Source of the DNA: JBDKTH01 sp964558295
GTDB taxonomy: Bacteria > Planctomycetota > Planctomycetia > Pirellulales > Thermoguttaceae
Direction: 5' to 3'
Length of the DNA stretch: 64,000 bases
NCBI GenBank assembly: GCA_964558295.1
Contig: CAZLDQ010000001.1
Coordinates: 9,403-73,402, forward strand
In this document: positions 57,332-64,000 of the stretch, in pieces
How positions within the stretch are numbered: the stretch's first letter is position 1
How the letters are laid out: each line of letters opens with the position of its first letter
Notes under the pieces: model-generated
What the model was told of the DNA's origin: nothing
The model's database searches: none
The model's input: only the letters and a program-made list of their open reading frames with translations
Program-made: the position numbers and the translations under genes

Positions 57332-58099
57332 ATGATGATCGAATTTCTTTGTCCCAATGGACATAAGATTCGTTGTCCGGAGGATCGCGCCGGACTGCCG
57401 GCGAAATGTCCCAAATGTGGCGTGAAGTTCCGGGTTCCCGACCTTTCTTTGGATGACCCCTCGACCGAGGAGTCCGGGCGGCCGGCCGCTGGGCAGGCTA
57501 ATGGTGTTGCTGCAGGGAATTCGCCAGCCGCAACGGGCGGACAGCAAATCGAGTTTCTCTGCCCCAATGGTCACCGGTTACATGGACCCGCCAGTCTTCA
57601 GGGACGCCCAGGACAATGCCCTGAGTGTGGTTCCCGATTCCGCATTCCCTCTTACGAAGATGTACCTGAGGAGAACGAGGAAGAAGCAGAAGAACAAATC
57701 GGCCTCGTTGGCAGCGACAGTGACACCAAAGTCACCTTCGAGGAGACGGAAGCCATCGAGGAAAGCCGCATATCAAATCGGAACGTGGAAAAGGTAACCA
57801 CAGCGTTCCGTTTGGAAAACTCCGGCTCGTCGGCCTTCCGTCATCGCGAATCCTCCATCGCGGGGCTACTAGCTAAGCTGTGGGGGGAAAAGACTGCGGA
57901 CACCAAGCTCGTTCTCCACTTGAACAGCGGTGAAACGTTGATTCCCAGTCACTTTGCCCCAAATGCCTCCCAAGAAAAATACGGCCTGTTTGCTACTGAA
58001 GACCCCTCGGGACGGCTAACGTTGATGCTTATTGCCTGGGATTCGATGGCTCGCGTTGAGCTTCAGGGCGTCAAACGCTTCCCCGATTGGATGCGATGA
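57332..58099 (+). CDS. Double zinc-ribbon protein
   Basis: Protein of 255 residues with two tandem, very similar ribbons: IEFLCPNGHKIRCPEDRAGL then CPKCGVKFRVP, and IEFLCPNGHRLHGPASLQGR then CPECGSRFRIP. An acidic linker (EENEEEAEEQ) follows, then a C-terminal beta-rich domain (KLVLHLNSGETLIPSHFAPN). A duplication of the ribbon is likely. No membrane segment. The function is unknown; ribbons of this type bind nucleic acid, protein or metal. Two ATGs stand in a row; the first is used. The 260 bases upstream show no gene. Confidence 0.7.
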   Translation: MMIEFLCPNGHKIRCPEDRAGLPAKCPKCGVKFRVPDLSLDDPSTEESGRPAAGQANGVAAGNSPAATGGQQIEFLCPNGHRLHGPASLQGRPGQCPECGSRFRIPSYEDVPEENEEEAEEQIGLVGSDSDTKVTFEETEAIEESRISNRNVEKVTTAFRLENSGSSAFRHRESSIAGLLAKLWGEKTADTKLVLHLNSGETLIPSHFAPNASQEKYGLFATEDPSGRLTLMLIAWDSMARVELQGVKRFPDWMR

Positions 58100-58178
58100 C
58101 AAAGAACTTGGTCAAGCGGAACAGCAGGGCAAGACGAGAACCTTGACCCTCGTCAACGGACGACGGCATTGGTTGCTT

Positions 58179-58682
58179 TCAGGACTCTGCAGAGTCGCTG
58201 GCCTGCAGATCGCCTTCAGTGATCATTGCAAAGCCTTTTGCCCCCAGCGTTTCCAGGCCCATCTCTATATTGTCGACCATCAAGGCTACAGCCGGGCGGC
58301 CGCGAGGACGAACCAACAAGGGATAGGCCTGAACGATATTCACCTCGGCTTGTAACAGGGCCGTACAGATCTGCAACAGGGGCTGCGGTCCTTCAGGCAG
58401 TTCCACTCCAATCAAATCACTCTCGATAATCGCCAAGCCGGCTCGTTCCAGGATCTCCCTCCCCTCCTCGGGGTGACTCAGCAGAAAACGCACAAAGGCA
58501 CATTCGGTGGAATCGGCGATCGATAGGGCAACGATCTTCACCCGACTTCCTTCAAACCGCCGTATTACCTCAAGCAACTGGCCGACGCGATTCTCCAAAA
58601 ATACAGTGAACTGTCGAATCGATGGATAATTGCGCCCGCGAAGGGTCGACATGCCAAGTCCAGAGGCGTCGTCAGTGCTCAT
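58179..58682 (-). CDS. Tandem ACT-domain protein
   Basis: Protein of 167 residues composed of two ACT-like domains: residues about 22-90 (IRQFTVFLENRVGQLLEVIR) and about 95-155 (LQICTALLQAEVNIVQAYPL). ACT domains bind amino acids or act as regulatory subunits. Its length and build match small stand-alone ACT regulators seen near amino-acid metabolic genes, but nothing adjacent points to a specific ligand. An alternative start is ATG at 58652. It is divergent from the thioesterase gene. Confidence 0.75.
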   Translation of the reverse strand: MSTDDASGLGMSTLRGRNYPSIRQFTVFLENRVGQLLEVIRRFEGSRVKIVALSIADSTECAFVRFLLSHPEEGREILERAGLAIIESDLIGVELPEGPQPLLQICTALLQAEVNIVQAYPLLVRPRGRPAVALMVDNIEMGLETLGAKGFAMITEGDLQASDSAES

Positions 58683-58819
58683 GAGCCAACCGCAGGCAAA
58701 AAATCGAGGGGAAAATCATTACAAGACTCCTAACTATATGGCATGGAGCCAGTTGGGTCAACCATTCGTACACTTCTACACTTCGGGACCACTTTGGCGC
58801 AAGCCGCAAAGAAGATAAG

Positions 58820-59254
58820 ATGACCACCTCTCATGATTCTGGCCCCCTTCCTTGCCAATGGTTCACGCTTCCCATGCTCCGACAACACGAAATCGAAATT
58901 CGCGTACGATACAAAGAATGCGATCCGATGGGATTCCTGCACCACGCCAACTACCTCACCTTCTTTGAGATGGGGCGGACCGAGCTCTTTCGGGCTAACG
59001 GCGGGGACTACCGAAAGATGGAAGAGGACGGGCTATTCGTGGTGGTCGTGAAGGTCGACTGCCGCTACCACCGCCCTGCCCGATATGACGATCTTTTGCG
59101 GCTCCAGTCGACGATTGTCCGTGTGACCCCCGCGAAGATTGAGCACGAATACCGCGTGTTTCGCGACGACGAACTTCTAACCGTCGGCCATACAACGCTG
59201 GCCGTCGTCGATCGTCAGGGACGGGTGCAGCCCGTCCCGGAATGGATGTTCTAG
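58820..59254 (+). CDS. Acyl-CoA thioesterase (4-HBT/YbgC-like)
   Basis: Hot-dog fold protein of 144 residues, typical length. The family active-site segment is [16 protein letters not shown] with catalytic Asp, and the downstream basic segment [11 protein letters not shown] fits the CoA-binding part. It should hydrolyse acyl-CoA thioesters in the cytosol. The first 20 residues before [14 protein letters not shown] are poorly conserved-looking, so translation may begin later. Confidence 0.83.
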   Translation: MTTSHDSGPLPCQWFTLPMLRQHEIEIRVRYKECDPMGFLHHANYLTFFEMGRTELFRANGGDYRKMEEDGLFVVVVKVDCRYHRPARYDDLLRLQSTIVRVTPAKIEHEYRVFRDDELLTVGHTTLAVVDRQGRVQPVPEWMF

Positions 59255-59303
59255 CTATATCATCTGCCGGTAAAGGGCCGGAGATGAGTCTTCTCAAGCT
59301 CAG

Positions 59304-59377
59304 TGGGCGGTATCCGACTCGAACGGATGACTTCAGCCTTGTAAGGGCTGCGCTCTAACCAACTGAGCTAACCGCCC
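59304..59377 (-). tRNA. tRNA-Val (anticodon UAC)
   Basis: Cloverleaf folds fully on the minus strand: acceptor GGGCGGT/ACCGCCC, D-stem GCTC/GAGC, anticodon stem CAGCC/GGCTG with loop CTTACAA giving UAC, T-stem ATCCG/CGGAT with loop TTCGAGT, and discriminator A. CCA is not encoded. The 5' half is the right-hand end. Confidence 0.96.
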
Positions 59378-59391
59378 GTAATAGGCCAATC

Positions 59392-59405
59392 CTACTGGCC
59401 AGTAG
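59392..59405. promoter_or_regulatory. Perfect 14-bp palindrome upstream of tRNA-Val
   Basis: CTACTGGCCAGTAG is its own reverse complement. It is 15-28 bases upstream of the tRNA 5' end on the minus strand, where a promoter or operator could lie. No -35/-10 pair was recognised. Confidence 0.3.
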
Positions 59406-59498
59406 ACGGTTCTGTCAACTCCACCCCACCCCCACGTCAGGTGGACAAGGAGCACCTGGAACGAATTGCAACTTGAAGGAAGGGGATAAGGCAAAGAA

Positions 59499-59514
59499 AG
59501 GGGCCGTAACCCCT
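59499..59514 (-). terminator. Rho-independent-like terminator of the kinase gene
   Basis: On the minus strand AGGGG-TTACGG-CCCCT forms a 5-bp stem with a 6-base loop, directly followed by TTCTTT. It lies about 40 bases after the kinase stop codon, a normal place for a terminator, although the stem is short. Confidence 0.45.
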
Positions 59515-59552
59515 CGTCGTCACATGCTGGGAGACGTTGCTTTCAGAACTTG

Positions 59553-62201
59553 TCAAAACTCACTCGACGTCGCTGACAACACTGGCAGCCGATCGGCTTG
59601 GACCCCCGCCTCGCGTTCATCGCCTGCCTCACCCGAGGCTGAATTATTCACACTCCGTAAGGCATAATCGGCTGCGGTGTGCATGTGGAAAGGGCGAGAC
59701 AAAGCAGGCAACTGGCGCCATTGGATCTGGTTCCACTTGGGCCGTCTTTCTCGCTCTGGACGCCAATAGGCCTGCCAGTCATCGAAAGTCATGACCTGTT
59801 CCGCAGCGCCCGGTCCCAATGGCCGGATTCGCCAGAATACCGTGAATCCTTGGTAAGAATTCTGCTCGCCTTCCCACGTCAGTCTCGCCATCGCTTCCGC
59901 GATATCAGCGACCCCTTCCTGCTCAATCAGGGGGCTAGCTGCCGCTGCCACGAAAATGTTGCCCGTCGCACGAATCTGCAATGGCCAGGGGTGCGGCGCA
60001 AATGCCGTCTGGCTCATACAGCATAGCCCGGAGCGGAACACCGCTGTCAGATGTTCCAGGTCAAGCTGGATTGTCTCCTCTGGCAAGGGATCGCGATCGC
60101 CGCCGTCCGTCAGTAGAAGTTGTTCCGTAGTCACCAACAGGCCGTTTTGCCACGTCAAATTGACTGGCCGCACGTCGTCCAGGCGGAGGAAAACCGCTTC
60201 CCCCCGAGCCACACAGTCGACCAGGGTAATGGCTGCACGGCGCGCTGCAACAATCTCTCCCCCCATCACCACATCGGCAGCCAGAGCCGCCTTGAGTTGA
60301 ACAAACGCCACTTCCGGATGATAGGCCGTCTGCTGGTCTGAGGCATTGCGAATTGTCAACACACAACGCTCCAAACTAAGCTCCTGTCCCTCACTGACTT
60401 GGAACAGCGTCCAACTATCAGCCGGAATCTCGCGAGGAATCTCTAACTCGATGGCCACGTTGCTCAAGGTCAGGCGATTGCCCGTTGACGCAATCATACT
60501 GCGAGAATAACGGATTGGGTCGACCTCAGTCGGTCGGAAATATAGCACCGGCTGGAATCCGTCTCCTGCGCGAATTGTAACCTGTCGCCCAGCCAGCGAG
60601 ACAGGCTTCGCCTCTCGACGGCCGTTGAAACATAATTCGATCACATCACCATCCGCTGCAGCACTGCAGGCTGCGGCTAGTGAGGAGTACCGAGCCACAA
60701 TACGTTGGTTTGGGCCTACGATCGCGACGGGGTCTTGTCCCGATGTTGCAGGCGATGCTGTTGCCGTCAGTGGAGTGTCAGGCTGATTCACGCCAAACTC
60801 TGGGACCGGCGACGATGTTGGTGTTGCGGGAGAGGATGTCCGATTGGTGGAAGTGTTCTGACCCGCTGGCCCCTTTGTCACCTGGGGGTTAGGATCGGAC
60901 TGTTGGGCTTTGCGATCCGGCGGGTCGATTTCCGATTCCGACACCATCTCACCTTCTGGCAACAGGCCTTCCGTGGGAGCGTCAGACGCAATGGCCGTCG
61001 GTGCTTCAACTATCGGGGCAGATGGCTCGTTGGCAGGCGATCCTGCCGAGGACCAAAAGAGGTGCAGCAGGAGAACGATACCGCCCAAAGCAGCGATTGG
61101 GGCGAGCCAGGGCAAATGTCGCTCGAGAAAAGAGACTTCCGGCTCCCGAGGAGCTACCCATACCGTTTGACCGGGACCAACGCGCTGGAGGCCAGCCAGT
61201 TCGGCCAGCACCAAGAGCCCCATGATCAACTTACTCGGATCCTGGTAGCGTCTTCGTGGATCTTTGGCCATCATCCGGCGAAGGACGCGGGAGACTTCTT
61301 CCGGAAGATCGGGCCGTAGCTCCCGAACATCCGGCGGCTCATCCCCTTGGTGCTGGAGTAGTTTCTGAAGTACCGTACCTTCGGGGAACGGCGGACGCCC
61401 GGTTAGCATGTAGAACAACGTGCAGCCAAGCGAGTAAATGTCGCTTCGCACATCGGCATTGCGGGGATCTCGTGCTTGCTCAGGTGAGATATAGTCGAAT
61501 GTGCCAAGAGTCACACCGCTGGCAGTCAAGTCACCATCGGGATTGTCGGCGGCCTGGAGCCGTGCAAGCCCCATATCAATCAGCTTGGCTCGACCATCGG
61601 TGGTCACCAGAATGTTCGATGGCTTGATATCACGATGGACAATACCCCGCGAAGCGGCATGAGCAAGGGCCTCGGCTACCTGGAGGGTATAGCTGACGGC
61701 TTCAGCTAAGGACAACCGCCCCTTCTGTTCAACCAGGGCACGAATATTGACCCCGTCGACATACTCAAACGCGATGAACGGCCGACCAGCATCCTCGCCA
61801 ACAAAGTAGACCTGTACAATCCCGTCGTGGTTCAACCGTGCGGCAGAGCGAGCCTCGTTGCGAAACCGCAGAAGGGTCTCTGAATCACTAGCCTGTTCGG
61901 GGGAGAGGACTTTCAGCGCGACAACCCGATTCAAGGTTGTGTCCAGCGCCCGATAGACACGCCCCATGCCCCCCCCTCCGACAAACTCTATCAGTTCAAA
62001 ATGGCCCAAACGCATACCAGCCGCAAGCTGCCCCACCGCAACCTCTGAGGCCGGCGGGGTTGGCGAGGAAGCATTTAGTGGAGGCCGGTGGGAGATGACA
62101 GTCGGCTGATCTTCGGGTTGAGGGGGCAAGTCCACATCGAGATGGGGAGGACCAGGCCCAGCGGCTTCGTCGGTCGGCGAATGGCGAGAAGAAGATTGCA
62201 T
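59553..62201 (-). CDS. Membrane Ser/Thr protein kinase with beta-helix-like ectodomain
   Basis: About 882 residues. After a Pro-rich N-terminus (1-60), a Hanks-type kinase domain spans about 65-335: Gly-rich VGGGGMGRVYRA, Lys97 (VALKVL), catalytic HRDIKPSN with Asp191, and DMG (209-211) in place of DFG, followed by the T/S-P-E activation-loop end (ISPEQARD). A helix at 364-384 (PWLAPIAALGGIVLLLH) is followed by a Thr/Ser/Pro linker and a C-terminal region of about 430 residues reading like a right-handed beta-helix (VVEL/CFNGRR, VTIRAGDGFQPVLYF, LTLSNVAIELEI). The ectodomain is probably extracytoplasmic and senses a carbohydrate or wall signal; the ligand is unknown. The ATG at 62201 is preferred to a TTG at 62288. 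Confidence 0.88.
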   Translation of the reverse strand: MQSSSRHSPTDEAAGPGPPHLDVDLPPQPEDQPTVISHRPPLNASSPTPPASEVAVGQLAAGMRLGHFELIEFVGGGGMGRVYRALDTTLNRVVALKVLSPEQASDSETLLRFRNEARSAARLNHDGIVQVYFVGEDAGRPFIAFEYVDGVNIRALVEQKGRLSLAEAVSYTLQVAEALAHAASRGIVHRDIKPSNILVTTDGRAKLIDMGLARLQAADNPDGDLTASGVTLGTFDYISPEQARDPRNADVRSDIYSLGCTLFYMLTGRPPFPEGTVLQKLLQHQGDEPPDVRELRPDLPEEVSRVLRRMMAKDPRRRYQDPSKLIMGLLVLAELAGLQRVGPGQTVWVAPREPEVSFLERHLPWLAPIAALGGIVLLLHLFWSSAGSPANEPSAPIVEAPTAIASDAPTEGLLPEGEMVSESEIDPPDRKAQQSDPNPQVTKGPAGQNTSTNRTSSPATPTSSPVPEFGVNQPDTPLTATASPATSGQDPVAIVGPNQRIVARYSSLAAACSAAADGDVIELCFNGRREAKPVSLAGRQVTIRAGDGFQPVLYFRPTEVDPIRYSRSMIASTGNRLTLSNVAIELEIPREIPADSWTLFQVSEGQELSLERCVLTIRNASDQQTAYHPEVAFVQLKAALAADVVMGGEIVAARRAAITLVDCVARGEAVFLRLDDVRPVNLTWQNGLLVTTEQLLLTDGGDRDPLPEETIQLDLEHLTAVFRSGLCCMSQTAFAPHPWPLQIRATGNIFVAAAASPLIEQEGVADIAEAMARLTWEGEQNSYQGFTVFWRIRPLGPGAAEQVMTFDDWQAYWRPERERRPKWNQIQWRQLPALSRPFHMHTAADYALRSVNNSASGEAGDEREAGVQADRLPVLSATSSEF

Positions 62202-63199
62202 CGGCAGGCTTCTGGCGGTCGTGTCGTCAGGAGACAATGGTGCCCGGACGCACGAACTGGGCCGGACAGCCTCTCCGGGGCATGTCAAATACTCGGAAAC
62301 TGCTTTGGGATGAAATCAACGAGTTACTACTTCCAAGAGCAATTTCGTTGAACGCATATCGGATTTATTGCGATTCCCTGAGCAGTGGTAAAAAATGCTG
62401 CGACGGTGCAAAAGACCAAGAATAGAAAAACCATAAGATAGTAATTCTATTCTACAAATCCCCTTTATGGCCGTCAAATTGGCGGGCTGCTTGAGAGTCG
62501 TTTACCACATTCGTCTCAAATAGAGTCCGCCCTGCTGAGCGGCAGATCCCTTCATCATGAGGCGGATTGTCTTTGGCTCGTATGCCCGGCCTTTGGCATT
62601 GCACCTATGCACTGAAGGAGGAAGCTCTTGCGGCCGAGTGGTACGAACCTCACCGCTGCCCAACAAATGAGCATGCCTATCGATTAGGCCGCATGCCCAC
62701 AATGTATGCAATTAGCAACGAGCGAGAAAGGACAAAGCCCCCTCCGGTACAAGTACGCGATCTTCTTGCCGACGCTTTATCGACACTAGCACGGGCCCGC
62801 CCCAGGACAACTGTCACGCCAACACCTAACGACAGAAAGATTGACTGCACCTGACTGTCGGCATCGTTCGAGCAATTCTTGAGTTTTGCTATGCTGGACA
62901 CTTAGTAAACGTGAATAGAGCCAGATGTCTATACTTTGACAGCATTTGTGTCATTGCTTGCAGGCGACTCCCCCTCGAAGGAGGCAAGAAATCTTGTCGC
63001 TAGGCCACACTAAACAGTGAACACATCCCTAATCCATACTTTGGAAGGGTTTACAATTGAACCACGAGAGTTAGTGTACGCAGCTTGTTTCGCAACCTCT
63101 CACTTCACTTGCGGTTATGTCATCGGAGAATAGTTGAGCAAAGCCGTGCCAGTGGAGGACGGCGCGCGATGGCCATCAGGATTTGCCGAGGAGCTCAGG
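62202..63199. other. Gene-poor, relatively AT-rich region
   Basis: About one kilobase without a supported gene. A 95-residue open frame at 62567-62854 has no recognisable family and no ribosome site. An inverted repeat AGAATAGAA (62419-62427) and TTCTATTCT (62445-62453) with a 17-base spacer lies upstream of the kinase. The dispersed GAAAGGACAAAGCCCCC repeat is at 62726-62742. Base composition is lower in GC than the rest of the window, suggesting decay or acquired DNA. Confidence 0.4.
62726..62742. repeat. Dispersed 17-bp intergenic repeat, copy 2
   Basis: GAAAGGACAAAGCCCCC, exactly the same as at 25876-25892. A related GACGCTTTATCG string at 62771-62782 could form a partial hairpin with it, as in copy 1, but with mismatches. 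Confidence 0.5.
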
Positions 63200-63610
63200 A
63201 TGAACGAGAACGAGACGGAAAAAGTCCTCACTAAGGACGAGAGGCAACAAGCGGTCGTCCAAGCAGCACAGAGTCTGTTTGCGAAAAACCCAGATTGGGT
63301 GTCTTTTTTCCGTGAAATACTTGGGCTAAACGGGCTTGTTCGCCGCACCTACCCTACGCAAGAGGCATTACAGGACTTTGAGCGAACTGAGGCCTACGCG
63401 GAAATCCAGCAGATGCTTACCAAGCTACGCGAACGAGAGACCGAGGCCGGAGCCCCCCAAGAACCGACCCGGGTTATTACAGTCCGCCTCCCCAAGAGCC
63501 TGCACGAAATGCTCCGTGCAGAGGCTCATGAGCACCGGACGAGTATGAACAAACTGTGCATTTCGAAACTGCTGCAGTTTATCGACACCCAGTTCGTTCC
63601 TGCAGACTGA
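63200..63610 (+). CDS. Ribbon-helix-helix (HicB-like) protein
   Basis: Protein of 136 residues. The last 45 residues form an Arc/HicB-type ribbon-helix-helix (RVITVRLPKSLHEMLRAEAH, MNKLCISKLLQFI), the usual antitoxin DNA-binding fold. The N-terminal part is charged (MNENETEKVLTKDERQQ) with a helical middle. GAGGAG lies 6 bases before the ATG at 63200; a longer TTG-started frame (63134) is less likely. No toxin gene is adjacent: the other side is RNase P RNA and upstream is a gene-poor stretch, so it is either an orphan antitoxin-like regulator or a free-standing repressor. Confidence 0.7.
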   Translation: MNENETEKVLTKDERQQAVVQAAQSLFAKNPDWVSFFREILGLNGLVRRTYPTQEALQDFERTEAYAEIQQMLTKLRERETEAGAPQEPTRVITVRLPKSLHEMLRAEAHEHRTSMNKLCISKLLQFIDTQFVPAD

Positions 63611-63611
63611 G

Positions 63612-63628
63612 CCCCCCCCCCCAAAAAA
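63612..63628. repeat. C11/A6 homopolymer tract
   Basis: Eleven C followed by six A lie between the RHH gene stop and the RNase P RNA. On the minus strand the T6 follows the RNase P 3' end and could act as its terminator tract. Confidence 0.55.
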
Positions 63629-63629
63629 T

Positions 63630-64000
63630 AGGGAGGAGTGGGCTCATAAGCCGGGTTCTGTTCCCGCGACAAGTCAGGCGGGCGATGGCCATTTCTCTAG
63701 GGGGCCGGTTGCCCGGCTCCTCAAGCGGTCTACCCGGAAGTCGATCGCGGATCGGACCAGCCCGCGGGAGATACAAAGTGAACGAGTCACTCGGCTACTC
63801 CGCTGCTTCCTGTTTGACCTTGCTCCTGGTGGGGTTTGCCTAGCCAAGCCGGTCACCCGACCTGCTGGTGAGCTCTTACCTCACCGTTTCACCCTTACCG
63901 CGCGGGCCACGGCCGAAGCCTTTGCTACGGACGATGCCGGCGCGCGGCGGTTTGCTTTCTGTTGCACTTTCCCTGGCCTCGCGGCCGGTGGGCGTTACCC
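63630..64000 (-). ncRNA. rnpB: RNase P RNA, 3' part (5' end outside window)
   Basis: Bacterial class A RNase P RNA on the minus strand, which matures tRNA 5' ends. Hallmarks read in order on the minus strand: AGGGTGAAACGGTGAGGTAA, GAGCAAGGTCAAACAGGAA, and at the 3' end ACAGAACCCGGCTTAT followed by the P1 strand and a T-rich tract at about 63622-63628. The right edge of the window cuts the 5' part, so the gene is incomplete. The 3' end is given approximately. Confidence 0.93.

Noticed and set aside
62567..62854. 95-residue open frame in the gene-poor region
   Set aside because: No ribosome site, no recognisable domain, and irregular composition; kept only as part of the region description.

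Overview
The window is a high-GC bacterial chromosome segment that looks like a member of the Planctomycetota (Pirellulales-like). The clues are a secreted cyclophilin with an LEPR-type N-terminal motif, a long Bat/MoxR/DUF58 cluster with a huge Ala/Gln-rich coiled-coil protein, a GYF_2-WD40 membrane protein, an ECF sigma gene overlapping a macroglobulin-like gene, many secreted giant proteins and frequent weak Shine-Dalgarno sites. Enzymes of lipid A synthesis and a TolC-type protein show an outer membrane. This placement is inferred from gene content only. A 10-N assembly gap lies at 16702-16711.

Layout. 1-5.7 kb: the tail of a membrane protein, then L-ribulose catabolism (araB, araD), a zinc-dependent sugar/polyol dehydrogenase and a convergent sodium/solute symporter. 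5.8-12.4 kb: P-II nitrogen regulator, GYF_2/WD40 protein, DUF4405 membrane protein, a gene-poor kilobase and a secreted M28 peptidase with a PDZ domain. 12.7-16.3 kb: envelope operon of an OmpH/Skp-like chaperone, lpxC, lpxA and a Gfo/Idh/MocA oxidoreductase that may be GnnA-like. 16.3-22 kb: a membrane protein broken by the assembly gap, an AI-2E family transporter, then a flippase-like protein, a GT2 glycosyltransferase and a polytopic membrane protein.

22-39.5 kb: a giant PQQ-propeller protein, a squalene-cyclase-repeat protein, then the Bat-type cluster: BatA/VWA, VWA/GATase-like, DUF4175-like, 1169-residue coiled coil, MoxR ATPase and DUF58. Four of these six genes overlap by 4 bp, so translation is probably coupled. 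39.6-46.5 kb: a minus-strand tripartite heavy-metal efflux operon (TolC-like protein, a Cys/His-rich small exported protein, a His-rich adaptor, an HME-RND pump). 46.6-51.2 kb: ECF sigma factor, membrane macroglobulin-like protein and a CinA-like protein in a tightly overlapping operon. 51.8-59.3 kb: secreted cyclophilin/Ig protein, HD phosphohydrolase, two zinc-ribbon proteins, ACT-domain protein and acyl-CoA thioesterase. 59.3-64 kb: tRNA-Val(UAC), a membrane Ser/Thr kinase with a beta-helix-like ectodomain, a gene-poor relatively AT-rich stretch, an orphan ribbon-helix-helix antitoxin-like gene, and the 3' part of RNase P RNA on the minus strand.

The strongest candidates for under-described biology are the ECF-macroglobulin-CinA operon, the Bat/MoxR cluster with its separate giant coiled coil, and the Cys/His-rich protein inside the metal efflux operon. 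No CRISPR array, prophage or intact insertion sequence was seen.
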